Shown here: positions 16,508 through 26,941 of the stretch, piece after piece
Layout of the letters: every line of letters begins with the position of its first letter
Position numbering within the stretch: the stretch's first letter is position 1
Source: Paraburkholderia nodosa DSM 21604
GTDB taxonomy: Bacteria > Pseudomonadota > Gammaproteobacteria > Burkholderiales > Burkholderiaceae
Direction of reading: 5' to 3'
Length of the DNA stretch: 64,000 nucleotides
Assembly: GCF_000519185.1 (NCBI RefSeq)
Contig: NZ_JAFA01000009.1
Location: 62,503-126,502 of the forward strand
Notes under the pieces: model-generated
What the model saw: the letters and a program-made list of their open reading frames with translations, nothing else
Database searches by the model: none
What the model was told of the DNA's origin: nothing
Made by a program: the position numbers and the translations under genes

Positions 16508-16868
16508 GAGAGTCCCTTGAACGAGTAACAGGGGCAAAAACGAGGGGCAGAAGCGAGAGGCGAAAACGGCGGACCGTTCGCGGTCCCGTCACGCCATGAG
16601 CATATTGAAGCACGGGCATCGAATGCGTTCCGGATGCCTGCCCCGCGCGTGGCGCCAGCATCCAGGCACCTAGGTAAAAACACCAATCAAAGCGGCACGC
16701 CGAATACCCGTTATTCAGACAGTAGCGACCGATCACGGACTTGCCGTGCCTGCGCCGTCTGCATGCCTGGAACACCATGGCCCCTCCGCCCGCCGGTGCC
16801 TTCACCAGTAACCTGCCCACTCCGGCCGAGCAACGCGGCGCGAGTGGCGATGTGCCGAATCGCGTTGC
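16508..16868. other. intergenic region, no gene seen
   Basis: About 360 bases between two divergent genes (kinase to the left, c-di-GMP protein to the right). I see no convincing ORF, RNA gene or repeat. Promoters for both genes must lie here, but no clear -35/-10 pair stands out. Confidence 0.5.
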
Positions 16869-19625
16869 GTGGCGATGAACGTAGCTGAAATATCCGGAAC
16901 CCCTCCACAGGCACCGTCCCGCGCGCCCAGCAAGGGCGTCGCCGTAGCGCTAGCCGTGGCGCTGATCGTATGCGTGGCAATCGGCGCGATCCTGAGCGCG
17001 AACCTGTCGCGTGGCACGGCCGACTCGCGGCTGCGTCAGGAACTGAACATCACGTCGGAACTCGAAGCCCTGCTCACGCTGCATATCGCGGCGAATACCG
17101 ACTTCCTCAAAGGCGTGGGCACGGCAGGCTACACGTCGCGTGCGTGGCCGATCAAGCGGGCCGCAGTCGTGGCCGGCACTTATGACCGGCTCGAGCACGA
17201 CTTTGCCGGCGCGCCGCGCAACGAGCGCGCGATCCACGAGTTGCGGCAGTTGAGCGCCGTCTGGCCCGAGCAGCTCGACGCGGCCGCGCGCAATATCGCG
17301 CTCGCAGACGCGGGCGCAAAGCTCGAGCCCGCCCTGATGCAGCACGCGAACGAAACGCTCAGCTCCATCATGTCGCTGCTCACCGCGCTGCGCTCCGAGC
17401 AGCGCGAGCAGATCAAGGTCGTGCAGTTCGGCGCGCAGGCGCAGCTCGCGCGGCAAAAAATCTCGCTGATCGGCACGGCGACAGCCGGCGCGCTGCTGCT
17501 GCTCTTCACGTTGTTTACGAGCCACCGCGCGGCGCTTTCCCGCAGCGCTGCGAAGATCGTCGCGCTCGAGGCCGAGCGGCGCTTTCGCGAGTACTTCGAG
17601 CAGCATCCGGTCGCGATGCTCATTTTCGATGTGCGCTCCTATGCAATCCTCACCGCCAATGCCGCGGCCCAGCGCCAATACGGCGCGAGCCTACAGCGGC
17701 TCAAGGGCATGTCGGTCGAGCAGCTTCGCCCGCGGGCCGAGACCGGCGCGTTCCGCCGCGACCTGCACGGCTACGTCAATTCCGGCGCGCAAAGCGGCGC
17801 AGGCGGCGTGCACCGGCATGTGCGCATCGACGGAGAAGTGATCCACGTCGATATCGCCTGGCATCTGCTGGACTATGCGGGCCAGGATGCGTGTTTCATC
17901 ACCGCGCACGACGTCACGGCGCACGAACAGGCGAGAGAGCATTTGCGCGTTCGCAGCCGCGCGCTGGAGGCTTCGAGAAACGCCGTGATCATTTCGCAAA
18001 AGGTCGACGGCGAAAGCATCATCACGTACGCCAACGCTGCGTTCGAGCGCATCACCGGCCGCGCCGTGGCCACAGCGAATGGCGCCGGGCATTGGGACAT
18101 GCTCGATTGCGATAAATCGTCCGCCGATGCCAACATCGTTCGCAGTGCCATGCAATCGGAGCAAGAAGGCGAGGGCCTGCTCAAATGCTGCCGGCCCGAT
18201 GGCTCGCCCTACTGGATCGAGCTGCATGTCGCCCCGGTACTCGACGAGCGCAATCGCCCCACGCACTGCGTGACCGTGTTCAACGACGTTTCCGAGCGCA
18301 TCCGCTATCAGGAGCAGTTGCGCCTGCAGGCGAACGAGGACTCGCTCACGCATCTGCCGAACCGGCTCGGCCTCAAGGCGCGTTTGCGCGAACTGGTCAG
18401 GACGGCGCTCGACGCGCAGCAGAATTTCGCGCTGGTGTTCATCGACCTCGACAACTTCAAGGAGGTCAACGACTCGCTCGGCCATACCGCGGGCGACGAG
18501 GTGCTGTGCGAAGTGGCGCGCCGCCTGTCCACCCATATCGCCCAGGGCGAGATGGTGTCCCGCTATGCGGGCGACGAGTTCGTCGCCGTGCTGTATGGTC
18601 GTGGCGGCGTCGATCACTTCGTCGCCGCCGCGGCAAGCATGCAGGAATCCTTGACACATGGGCTGCTGATCGGCAACAAGGTCATCGTGCCGCTCGCCTG
18701 TGTCGGCCTCGCCGTGTTCCCCGATCATTCGAGCGATCCGGACTCGCTGCTCAAGTACGCCGACTCCGCCATGTACCGCGCCAAATCGGTGGGGCCCGGG
18801 AGCATGCAGGTGTTCGACATGGCCATCGCCAGGCAGAACCTGGAGCGGGCGAGCCTCGCGCAGGCGTTGCGGCTGGCCGTGGCGTCGCGCGCGTTTGCCG
18901 TTGCGTGGCAGCCGAGAGTCAACCCGAGGACGGGCGAGACGATGGGTTTCGAGGCGCTCGTTCGCTGGCACGACGCGGAGCGCGGCCAGGTGAGCCCGGC
19001 GATGTTCGTGCCGCTCGCCGAGGAAAACGGCCTGATCGTGCAGATCGGCGAATTCGTATTCGAGGAGGCCTGCCGCCAGGCCCGCGAGTGGGCGCGCCAG
19101 CACCCGGACATCGTCGTTTCGGTCAACGTTTCGCCTGTCCAGTTCGTGCGCGCGGATTTGCCCGCCATGATGGCGGATACGCTCGCGCGCACCGGCGTGA
19201 GCCCGCGCAATATCGAGCTGGAGATCACCGAAGGCGTGCTCATGGCGCCCCGTTCGCTCGCCACGCTGCGCGCCCTTCGCGAGATGGGACTTTCGGTCGC
19301 CATCGACGACTTCGGCTCGGGCTATTCGAGCCTCGGGTACATTCGCAGCTTCATGCCCGATCGCCTTAAGCTCGACATGTCGTTCGTAAGGGGCATTGGC
19401 CACTCGCGCGCGGACGAGGTCATCGTGAAGGCCGTGCTCGCCCTCGGCCATACGCTCGGCATGCGGGTGGTGGCCGAGGGCGTGGAAACGCTGCAGCAAC
19501 TGGAATTCCTGATCGAGAACGGCTGCAACGAGGCGCAGGGTTACTGGTTCTCGCGCCCTGTGGATGCAGCGAGCGCGCAGTCCTACCTGGAAGCGAGCCA
19601 TGCGGCCAGCGTTCACCAACGGTAA
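16869..19625 (+). CDS. membrane PAS-GGDEF-EAL protein (c-di-GMP synthesis and/or hydrolysis)
   Basis: Bifunctional signalling protein of 918 residues. TM helix about 23-45, periplasmic helical sensor up to about 195, second TM about 198-218, then two PAS domains. The GGDEF domain carries AGDEF (residues 567-571), a variant active in many cyclases. The EAL domain starts with EALVRW (695-700) and keeps NVSP, ELEITEG, DDFGSGYSSL, DRLKLD and AEGVET, so phosphodiesterase activity is likely. The frame opens with a GTG; an ATG two codons later is as good a start. It overlaps the next gene by 26 bases. Confidence 0.92.
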   Translation: MAMNVAEISGTPPQAPSRAPSKGVAVALAVALIVCVAIGAILSANLSRGTADSRLRQELNITSELEALLTLHIAANTDFLKGVGTAGYTSRAWPIKRAAVVAGTYDRLEHDFAGAPRNERAIHELRQLSAVWPEQLDAAARNIALADAGAKLEPALMQHANETLSSIMSLLTALRSEQREQIKVVQFGAQAQLARQKISLIGTATAGALLLLFTLFTSHRAALSRSAAKIVALEAERRFREYFEQHPVAMLIFDVRSYAILTANAAAQRQYGASLQRLKGMSVEQLRPRAETGAFRRDLHGYVNSGAQSGAGGVHRHVRIDGEVIHVDIAWHLLDYAGQDACFITAHDVTAHEQAREHLRVRSRALEASRNAVIISQKVDGESIITYANAAFERITGRAVATANGAGHWDMLDCDKSSADANIVRSAMQSEQEGEGLLKCCRPDGSPYWIELHVAPVLDERNRPTHCVTVFNDVSERIRYQEQLRLQANEDSLTHLPNRLGLKARLRELVRTALDAQQNFALVFIDLDNFKEVNDSLGHTAGDEVLCEVARRLSTHIAQGEMVSRYAGDEFVAVLYGRGGVDHFVAAAASMQESLTHGLLIGNKVIVPLACVGLAVFPDHSSDPDSLLKYADSAMYRAKSVGPGSMQVFDMAIARQNLERASLAQALRLAVASRAFAVAWQPRVNPRTGETMGFEALVRWHDAERGQVSPAMFVPLAEENGLIVQIGEFVFEEACRQAREWARQHPDIVVSVNVSPVQFVRADLPAMMADTLARTGVSPRNIELEITEGVLMAPRSLATLRALREMGLSVAIDDFGSGYSSLGYIRSFMPDRLKLDMSFVRGIGHSRADEVIVKAVLALGHTLGMRVVAEGVETLQQLEFLIENGCNEAQGYWFSRPVDAASAQSYLEASHAASVHQR

Positions 19626-21099
19626 CCTGCTCAGGTGGCTCACGGGGCCGCGCGCCATTTTCTATGGCAGCCTCGCGGTCGCCTTCATCATGGCGTCGCT
19701 CTGCGCGACGGTGCTCTACGAGAGCCGCCACGACGCCCTGGAGCGCGCGAAAGAGAACTCGCGAAACGTCGCGCTCGTTGCCGAACGCGACATCGAGCGC
19801 AACTTCGAGCTCTACGCGCTTTCGCTGCAAGCCGTGGTCGACGGCATCGGCCGGCCCGACGTCATGGCGTTGCCCGCGAATCTGCGCAGCGAGCTGCTGT
19901 TCGACCACGCCATAACCGCGGAATATCTGGGCTCGATGCTCGTGCTCGACGAAGCGGGCAACGTCGTCATGAATTCGGCCACCGGCACACCGCTCAAGGC
20001 CAATTTCGCCGACCGCGACTACTTCGAGGTTCAGCGCGACCATCCCCATGCCGGCCTCTACGTCAGTGCGCCCTACCGTTCGCGCCTGCGCAACGGCACG
20101 CCCAGCATTGCGCTGAGCCGCAGGCTGTCGCACCCCGATGGGTCGTTCGCCGGCATCGTCATGATCGCCATTAACCTCGAGTATTTTCACCAGCTGTTCG
20201 CCGGGCTCTCGCTCGGCCGGCACGGTGCGATTTCGCTGATCGCGCAGGACGGCACCATGATCATGCGCCAGCCCTACGATCCGGCCGTGGTGGGACGCAA
20301 CATCCGCAACGCGAGTACGTTCCGCCGCTTTCTGACTGCCAGGGAAGGCAGTTTCTCGGACACGTCGTCGATAGACGGCGCACGCCGGATGTATTTTTTC
20401 CGCAATTTCCCGCGCCAGCCGCTCATCATCATGGTGGCGGAAGCCGAACCCGATATCTACGCCGCGTGGCGGCGGCGCGCGCTGACCATCGGTACGCTCA
20501 TGGGCACGTTCGCCATCGGCTTCGTCGGCCTCTCGTTCGTGCTCGCCACGCAGTTGCGGCGCAGAATGCGCGCCGAGTCCGAACTGCAGTTGCTCGCGCG
20601 CACCGACAGCCTCACGGGTCTGAACAACCGCCGCACGCTCGGCGAAATCCTCGAACAGGAGTGGCGGCGCGCCAGGCGCGCGCGCAGCGTGTTCTCGCTG
20701 CTCTTCGTCGATATCGACCGGTTCAAGGCCTATAACGACCAGTACGGCCATCAGGCCGGTGACGACGCGCTCGCCGCCGTGGCGCGCTGCATCGGCGAAA
20801 ACATCCGCCGGCCCGCGGACACCGCCGCCCGCTACGGCGGCGAAGAGTTCGTCGTCGTGCTGCCCGATACGCTGCTGGAAGGCGCCTGCGCGATTGCGGA
20901 GAAGATCCGCAATGCGATCAGCGAACTCGCGATCGAGCATGCGGGCAGCGAGTACGGGCGCGTCACGGCGAGCATTGGCTCCGCAAGCTGGTCGCCGGAC
21001 CAGGATGTCGATGTCACGCAGATCATCAAGGCGGCGGATCAGGCGCTGTACGACGCGAAGGCGCGCGGCCGCAACCGCGTCGCCATGTGCGGCGCCTGA
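19600..21099 (+). CDS. dCache-GGDEF diguanylate cyclase
   Basis: Membrane diguanylate cyclase of 499 residues. TM helix about 19-41, then a large periplasmic double-Cache sensor (about 45-290, with DRDYFEVQRDHP and LSRRLSHPDG segments typical of Cache), second TM about 295-317, and a C-terminal GGDEF domain with intact GGEEF (residues 413-417). An RxxD-type inhibitory site is not evident. Start chosen at an ATG with GGAAG upstream that lies inside the end of the preceding GGDEF-EAL gene, so the two are translationally coupled and probably act as a signalling pair. Confidence 0.9.
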   Translation: MRPAFTNGNLLRWLTGPRAIFYGSLAVAFIMASLCATVLYESRHDALERAKENSRNVALVAERDIERNFELYALSLQAVVDGIGRPDVMALPANLRSELLFDHAITAEYLGSMLVLDEAGNVVMNSATGTPLKANFADRDYFEVQRDHPHAGLYVSAPYRSRLRNGTPSIALSRRLSHPDGSFAGIVMIAINLEYFHQLFAGLSLGRHGAISLIAQDGTMIMRQPYDPAVVGRNIRNASTFRRFLTAREGSFSDTSSIDGARRMYFFRNFPRQPLIIMVAEAEPDIYAAWRRRALTIGTLMGTFAIGFVGLSFVLATQLRRRMRAESELQLLARTDSLTGLNNRRTLGEILEQEWRRARRARSVFSLLFVDIDRFKAYNDQYGHQAGDDALAAVARCIGENIRRPADTAARYGGEEFVVVLPDTLLEGACAIAEKIRNAISELAIEHAGSEYGRVTASIGSASWSPDQDVDVTQIIKAADQALYDAKARGRNRVAMCGA

Positions 21100-21108
21100 C
21101 GCGCGCGG

Positions 21109-22584
21109 CTAGGGATTGGCAACGCTGTTAGACGCCTCGCTCGCGTGATCGGGCCGGGGCGCGTCCTGCCCGCCTCCCAGCGCCACATAGAGCGACGCGC
21201 CGTTTTGCAGCGCCGCCGCGCGTAGCTGGATCAGTTGCTGTTGTGCCGCGAACAGGCTGCGCTTCGCATCGACCACTTCCAGGTAGATGGAAATGCCGTT
21301 CTCGTAGCGCAGTTCCGCCGCTTCGGCCAGGCGCGACTCGGAGGCCACCGCGCGCTCCTGTGCCGCGATTTGCTCCTGCAGGCGCTGGCGCGCGATCAGC
21401 GCGTCGGAGACTTCGCGGAACGCCACCTGAACGGTTTTCTGGTAGTTCGCCACGAGTTCCGTTTGACGCGCTTCGGACAGGCGCACTTGCGCGCTGCGGC
21501 GACCCGCGTCGAAGATCGGCAGCGTGACGAACCCGGATATCAGCCATGCCTGCTTGCCGGGCACGAAGAGGTCGCTCAACTCCGGCGACACATAGCCGAA
21601 ATTGCCCGTTAGCGAAATACGCGGGAAATAGTCGGCGCGCGCGGCGCCAATATCGGCGTCGGCGGCTCGCAGCGACTGCTCGGCCGAGCGAATATCGGGG
21701 CGCAGCGCGAGCAGCGAAGAAGGCAGCCCCGCGTCGAGCGTGCCGAACTGATCGGCGTCGGCCAGCACGTGGCGCTGCGTCATATTCGCGGCGTCCGGCA
21801 GCGGACCACCGATCAGGACAGCCAACTGATCGCGCTGCTGGCCCGTCGTTCTTTGCAGTTCGGCAAGCTGCGTCTGAGCCTGTGTGACGAGAATGCGCGC
21901 CTGCTCGTAGTCCACGAGCGAGGTCGCGCCCGCTTCGAGGCGCAGCCGCGCGACCTCCAGCGCATACTGGCGCGTTTCCAGCGTGTGCTGCGCCAGGTCG
22001 ATGCCCTCGTTGCCTGAGAGGATCGCGTAGTAGGTCGCCGCCACGTTGCTGATGAGCGAGAGACGAAACGCTTCGTTGGCCTCCATCGTCGCCAGATAGT
22101 TGCGCCGCGCCGACTCGCTCAGGTTGGCCACGCGCCCCCAGAAGTCGAGTTCGAACGACGTGACGGCCACCTGCACGCTGTACTGGTTGAAGTGAATCGA
22201 CGTGTTGTTGTTGGGCAGCTCGGGCTCGATGGTGTTGAGCGGGGTTTTGGTGCGGGTTGCGTCGGCGCCCGCGGCCACTTGCGGAAACCGCGCGGAGCGC
22301 TGCACGCGATAGAGCGCCTGAGCCTGCTCGATGCGCGCAACCGATGCCGCCAGATCGCGGTTATGCGCCAGCGCCATGGCGATCAGCTGCTTGAGCGCCG
22401 GGTCGCGAAAGAACGTCTCCCACGCCAGCTCCGAAGCGAGGCGCTCGCCGCCCGGCGCGGCGATATCCGCACTCTCGTAGGTGCCCGCAATCGGCAACTC
22501 CGGCTGCTGGTAGCGCGGCGCGAAATTGCACGACGCGAGCGCCAGGCACGCCGTGATCGCCATCCACCTGGCAGTCTTAAACAT
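21109..22584 (-). CDS. NodT-family outer-membrane efflux lipoprotein
   Basis: Outer-membrane channel of 491 residues for a tripartite efflux pump. A lipobox LALASC (Cys about residue 18) anchors it. Two OEP repeats with long coiled helices follow (for example the YALEVARLRLEAGATSLVDYEQ region) and the PDIRSAEQSLRAADADIGAARA motif typical of the family. Its ATG overlaps the stop of the RND pump gene by eight bases, so the three pump components are one operon. Confidence 0.93.
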   Translation of the reverse strand: MFKTARWMAITACLALASCNFAPRYQQPELPIAGTYESADIAAPGGERLASELAWETFFRDPALKQLIAMALAHNRDLAASVARIEQAQALYRVQRSARFPQVAAGADATRTKTPLNTIEPELPNNNTSIHFNQYSVQVAVTSFELDFWGRVANLSESARRNYLATMEANEAFRLSLISNVAATYYAILSGNEGIDLAQHTLETRQYALEVARLRLEAGATSLVDYEQARILVTQAQTQLAELQRTTGQQRDQLAVLIGGPLPDAANMTQRHVLADADQFGTLDAGLPSSLLALRPDIRSAEQSLRAADADIGAARADYFPRISLTGNFGYVSPELSDLFVPGKQAWLISGFVTLPIFDAGRRSAQVRLSEARQTELVANYQKTVQVAFREVSDALIARQRLQEQIAAQERAVASESRLAEAAELRYENGISIYLEVVDAKRSLFAAQQQLIQLRAAALQNGASLYVALGGGQDAPRPDHASEASNSVANP

Positions 22585-25500
22585 CGTGCGCTCCCGCGGG
22601 CCGCGCGTCTTCTTCGTCATCGCCGGGCGAGCGTTTGCGGCTCAACCATCGGCGCGCCACCACATAGAACACCGGCGTAAAGAAGATGCCGAACAGCGTG
22701 GCCGTGAGCATGCTGCCCATGATGCCCGTGCCCACCGCCTGCCTGCCCGCCGCGCCCGCGCCTGTGGCGAGCACGAGCGGCAGCATGCCGAGCACGAAGG
22801 TCACGCTCGTCATCAGGATCGGCCGCAAGCGCTGACGCGCGCCGTTCACGGCCGCGCTCACGGTATCGCTGCCCGCGGCCTCCTCCTTGATCGCGAATTC
22901 CACGATCAGAATGGCGTTTTTTGCCGCGAGGCCGATGATGGTCACGAGGCCGATGTTGAAGTAGACGTCGGCGGAAAAACGCCGCGCCATGGTGAAGAGA
23001 ACCGCTCCCAGCACGCCCAGCGGAATGATGAGCAGGACGGCAATGGGAATCGCCCAGCTCTCGTAGAGCGCAGCGAGCAACAGAAACACCACGACGAGGG
23101 AAAGCAGCAGCAGCGCACCGATCTGCCCGGCCGCCTGCTGTTCCTCGAACGCCGTGCCGGTCCATTCGTAGGTCAGGTTGCCGGAAAGAACGTGGTCCGC
23201 AATGCGCTCCATCTCAGCGAGCGCCGCGCCGCTCGAACGGCCCGGCGCCGCCTGCCCCGAGATCGTGGCCGAGGGAAAGCCGTTGTAGCGTTCGACCTGC
23301 TGCGGCCCCGCGCTCCAGTGCACGCTCGTGAACGCCGAGAACGGCACCATCTCGCCCACGTTGTTGCGCAACCGCAGCGCGCCGATATCCTCGGGCCGCA
23401 TGCGCTGATCGGCGTCGGCCTGCATGAGCACGCGCAGCACATTCCCCTCGTAGACGAAATCGTTCACGTAGTTCGAGCCGAATGCGAGCGCGAGCGCGCT
23501 GTTCACCTGACCGATCTGCAACCCTAGCGCGCGCGCCTTCACGCGGTCGATATCGACATAGAGTTGCGGCGCGGGCGGCAAACCGTCGGGACGCACGCCC
23601 ACCAGCAAGGGGCTGCGCGCGGCCTCCGCCAGCATGCGCGCGCTCGCCTGCTGCAACGCCGCGCCGCCCACGCCGCTGCGGTCGAGTATCTTCATGGTGA
23701 AGCCGCTCGCATTGCCGAGCGAGGGAATGGCCGGCGGATCGAGCGCGAAGACGAGCGCTTGAGGAATATTGCGGAACGCCGCGTTCGCGCGCCCAACCAG
23801 CGCCCCCGCCGAATTGGCCGCGCCCGGCCGCTCCGACCACGGCTTCAGGTCGACGAACGACATCGCCGCCGACTGCCCCTGGCCGAAGAAGCTGAATCCC
23901 GTGACGGACGCGATATTGCGCACCTGCGGCTGCTGCCTCAGATAGGCCTCGACCTGATCGACGACCTGTTGCGTGCGCTGCGCCGTCGCGCCGGGCGCCG
24001 CCGTATACGCGACGAAAATGTGTCCCTGGTCCTCGCCCGGAATGAAGCCGCGCGGCAACTGGGTGAAGAGGAACCCGGTCGCCGCGCACACCACGACGAA
24101 TACGAGGAGCCAGCGCACCGGCTTGCGCAGCATGGCCTGCACGGCCAGCACGTAGCGCTCGGTGGCGGTTTCCATACCGCGGTTGAACCCATCGAACACG
24201 CGCCGCTGCATGCGGGCCGGCCAGTGCGTGGCGGCGGCCTTGCCGGTGCCGTCACCGGTCTTCGTCCTGCTGCCCAGCAGCGTTGCCGACATGGCCACGC
24301 CCAGCGTCAGCGCGAGCAGGGTCGAGAGAAAGATCGAGACGGTGAGCGTGACCGAGAACTGGCGATAAATCGCGCCCGTCGAGCCCGGAAAGAACGCCAT
24401 GGGGACGAACACCGCAATCAGCACGAGTGTGCTCGCAATGGCGGCGCCCGCAATCTGCCCGACGGCCTTGACGGTCGCCCGCCGCGAACTCAAGCCCTCT
24501 TCCTGGATCACGCGCTCGACGCTTTCCACCACCACGATCGCGTCGTCGTTGAGAATGCCGATCGCCACGACCATGGCGAACAGCGAAAGCAGATTGATCG
24601 AGAGCCCGAACAAAAAAATGCCGACGCACGTGCCGATCAGCGCGATCGGGACGACCAGCGTGGGAATGAGCGTCGCGCGCCATTTCTGGAGAAAGAGAAA
24701 CACGATGACCGTCACGAGCAGCAATGCCTCGATCATCGTGCGCAGCACGCCGCTCAGCGAGGTCGTGATGAACGGCGTCGTATCGAACGGCACGACCCAC
24801 GCCACGCCCTTCGGGAAAGTCGGCTGCAATTGCGTGAGACGCTGCCGCACGGCGCTCGCCACGGCCAGCGCGTTCGCGCCGCTCGCGAGCTGGATGGCGA
24901 TCCCGGCGGACTCCTTGCCGTTCACGCGAAAGCGAAAGCCATAGCTGTCGTTGCCCAGCTCCACGCGAGCGACGTCGCCCACGCGCACCGTCGAGCCATC
25001 CGGGTTCGAACGCACGATCACCTCGCGGAACTGCTCGGGCGTCGAAAAGCGGCCGCGCATAACGATCTGCGCATTGAGTTCGGCGCCCGGCGCAATGGGC
25101 TGGTCGCCGAGGCTGCCGCCCGCAGTCTGGCTGTTCTGCTCCTGGATGGCAGTCATCACTTCGTTAGCCGAAATACCGAAGCTGCCGAGTTTTTCCGGAT
25201 CGATCCAGATCCGCATGGCATACGACGAACCGAACAGCTGCGCGTCGCCGACGCCGGGAATGCGGCGCAATTCGTTGACGATGTTATTGGCGGCAAAGTT
25301 GCCCAGCTCGACGGCCGGGATCGAACCATCGGCGGACTGCAGCGCAACGAGCATCAAAAAGCCCGACGACGCTTTCGTGACGCTCACGCCGACCTGCCTC
25401 ACCTCAAGCGGCAGGCGCGGCTCGACGCGGCTCAAGCGGTCCTGGACCTGCGAGAGCGCAACGTCGAGATTCGTGCCGGGCCTGAGCGTGACCGTGATCT

Positions 25501-25765
25501 GCGCCGTGCCGTTCGAGCGGCTCTGGGACGACATGTAGAGGAAATTTTCGACGCCGTTCATCTCGTCTTCGATGATCGACGTGACCGTGCGGTCCAGCGT
25601 GTTCGCGTCGGCGCCGCTGTAGACGGCCGATATCGTAAGCGAGGGCGGCGCGACGTCGGGGTACTGCTCGACCGGCAGCAGCATGAGCGCGAGGGCGCCA
25701 AACAGCGTGACGAAGAGCGCAACGACCCACGCGAAGACTGGCCGGTAGACGAAGAATCGGTTCAT
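22577..25765 (-). CDS. RND multidrug efflux pump, HAE1 (AcrB/MexB) type
   Basis: Inner-membrane proton-driven pump of 1062 residues, normal for AcrB homologs. N terminus MNRFFVYRPVFAWVVAL with the first TM; large periplasmic porter loops follow. The proton-relay Asp-Asp pair is visible in TM4 (GILNDDAIVVVE), as are the second-half TM segments (LIIPLGVLGAVL, GLAAKNAILIVEFA). Substrates cannot be predicted. The upstream adaptor gene ends 12 bases before the ATG. No TetR- or MarR-type regulator adjoins the operon within the window. Confidence 0.95.
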   Translation of the reverse strand: MNRFFVYRPVFAWVVALFVTLFGALALMLLPVEQYPDVAPPSLTISAVYSGADANTLDRTVTSIIEDEMNGVENFLYMSSQSRSNGTAQITVTLRPGTNLDVALSQVQDRLSRVEPRLPLEVRQVGVSVTKASSGFLMLVALQSADGSIPAVELGNFAANNIVNELRRIPGVGDAQLFGSSYAMRIWIDPEKLGSFGISANEVMTAIQEQNSQTAGGSLGDQPIAPGAELNAQIVMRGRFSTPEQFREVIVRSNPDGSTVRVGDVARVELGNDSYGFRFRVNGKESAGIAIQLASGANALAVASAVRQRLTQLQPTFPKGVAWVVPFDTTPFITTSLSGVLRTMIEALLLVTVIVFLFLQKWRATLIPTLVVPIALIGTCVGIFLFGLSINLLSLFAMVVAIGILNDDAIVVVESVERVIQEEGLSSRRATVKAVGQIAGAAIASTLVLIAVFVPMAFFPGSTGAIYRQFSVTLTVSIFLSTLLALTLGVAMSATLLGSRTKTGDGTGKAAATHWPARMQRRVFDGFNRGMETATERYVLAVQAMLRKPVRWLLVFVVVCAATGFLFTQLPRGFIPGEDQGHIFVAYTAAPGATAQRTQQVVDQVEAYLRQQPQVRNIASVTGFSFFGQGQSAAMSFVDLKPWSERPGAANSAGALVGRANAAFRNIPQALVFALDPPAIPSLGNASGFTMKILDRSGVGGAALQQASARMLAEAARSPLLVGVRPDGLPPAPQLYVDIDRVKARALGLQIGQVNSALALAFGSNYVNDFVYEGNVLRVLMQADADQRMRPEDIGALRLRNNVGEMVPFSAFTSVHWSAGPQQVERYNGFPSATISGQAAPGRSSGAALAEMERIADHVLSGNLTYEWTGTAFEEQQAAGQIGALLLLSLVVVFLLLAALYESWAIPIAVLLIIPLGVLGAVLFTMARRFSADVYFNIGLVTIIGLAAKNAILIVEFAIKEEAAGSDTVSAAVNGARQRLRPILMTSVTFVLGMLPLVLATGAGAAGRQAVGTGIMGSMLTATLFGIFFTPVFYVVARRWLSRKRSPGDDEEDARPAGAHDV

Positions 25766-25777
25766 GAGGCGCGCCGC

Positions 25778-26941
25778 TCAGGAGTGGCCCGGCGCGGCGA
25801 AGGGATGGGCGTCCACGCGCTGCCCCGGCTGCACCCGTTGCCAGCCGTCGACGATGACGCGCTCACCCGGCTCCAGCCCGTCCTTCACGACCCATTGCCC
25901 CGCTTCCTGCGGGCCGAGCACGACATTGCGCCGCACGACGGTGCCGTCGTCGGCAACGAGCGAGAGGTTCGCCCCGTTGTTGTCGAACTGCACCGCGCGC
26001 GCGGGGACGACCAGGCCGTTCGGTATCGTGCCGATCACAACGCGCCCGCGCACGAACTGCCCCGGCAACAAGATGCGCGACGCATTGTTGAAGCGCGCGC
26101 GCAGCACCTGCGTCCCGGTGGAAGGATCGACGACGAGATCGGTGAAGTCGAGCACGCCCGGCTCGCTATAGTCGTCGCCGTTCGCGAGCGTGAGCCACAC
26201 TTGTGCGCGGTCCGAGGCCGGCGCCGCGAGCGTGCCCGAGGCGATCTGTTTGCGTACCTCCAGCAACGAAATATTCGACTGCGTGAATACGGCGTTCACG
26301 GGCGAGAGCTGATTGACCTGCGTGAGCAAGGTCGCCCCGGCCGCGCTGACCAGCGCGCCCTCGGTGACGAGCGCGCGCCCCACACGGCCCGCGATCGGCG
26401 CGCGAACCGTGCATCGATCGAGGCGCAGCTGTGCGAGCGTCACCGCGGCGCGTGCGTCCGCAACGTTCGCGTCGGCCTGCTGCAGGGCGGCCGTCGCGGC
26501 CTCGAATTCCTGGGCGCTCACGACCTGGCGCGCCACCAGCGGCTTGAAGCGTGCAACCTCCGAGGCCGCATTGCCCTGCACGGCCCGGGCCCGGTTGAGC
26601 GCCGCCTGGGCCTGCTGCAACGCGGCCTCGTAGTCGCGCGAATCGATGAGGAAGAGCGGCGCGCCGGCACGCACGTCGGTGCCCTCCTCGAAGAGCCGCC
26701 GCTCGACGATCCCGTCCACGCGGGCGCGCACCTCCGCCGAGCGGATCGCTTCGATACGCCCCGGCAGTTCGATCTCGCGGGGAATGGATTGCGCCGCAAC
26801 CGTTTCAACCAGCACGCTCGGCGGCGGTGGCGCTGCGCCGCCCTGGGCTTGCCGGTCGCGGCATCCATTGCCCGCCAGCAGCAGCATTGCCGCAATGCCG
26901 ATCAGCCACGGTCTACAGCGTCTGGGTTCGCAGTTTGGCAC
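25778..26941 (-). CDS. RND periplasmic adaptor lipoprotein (membrane fusion protein)
   Basis: Adaptor of about 387 residues linking the RND pump to the outer-membrane channel. Lipobox LLLAGNGC near residue 26; then the family order of beta-barrel, lipoyl half-motifs (PGRIEAIRSAEVRARVDGIV and RAPIAGRVGRALVTEGALV) and a coiled-coil hairpin rich in Ala/Gln. Start taken as the GTG preceded by GGTGGAG; a GTG four codons earlier (26953) is possible but lacks a ribosome site. First gene of the adaptor-pump-channel operon. Confidence 0.92.
   Translation of the reverse strand: MPNCEPRRCRPWLIGIAAMLLLAGNGCRDRQAQGGAAPPPPSVLVETVAAQSIPREIELPGRIEAIRSAEVRARVDGIVERRLFEEGTDVRAGAPLFLIDSRDYEAALQQAQAALNRARAVQGNAASEVARFKPLVARQVVSAQEFEAATAALQQADANVADARAAVTLAQLRLDRCTVRAPIAGRVGRALVTEGALVSAAGATLLTQVNQLSPVNAVFTQSNISLLEVRKQIASGTLAAPASDRAQVWLTLANGDDYSEPGVLDFTDLVVDPSTGTQVLRARFNNASRILLPGQFVRGRVVIGTIPNGLVVPARAVQFDNNGANLSLVADDGTVVRRNVVLGPQEAGQWVVKDGLEPGERVIVDGWQRVQPGQRVDAHPFAAPGHS

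Noticed and set aside
18567..18581. AGDEF instead of GGDEF taken as a sign of a dead cyclase
   Set aside because: Ala at the first position is tolerated in active cyclases, so loss of activity cannot be claimed.
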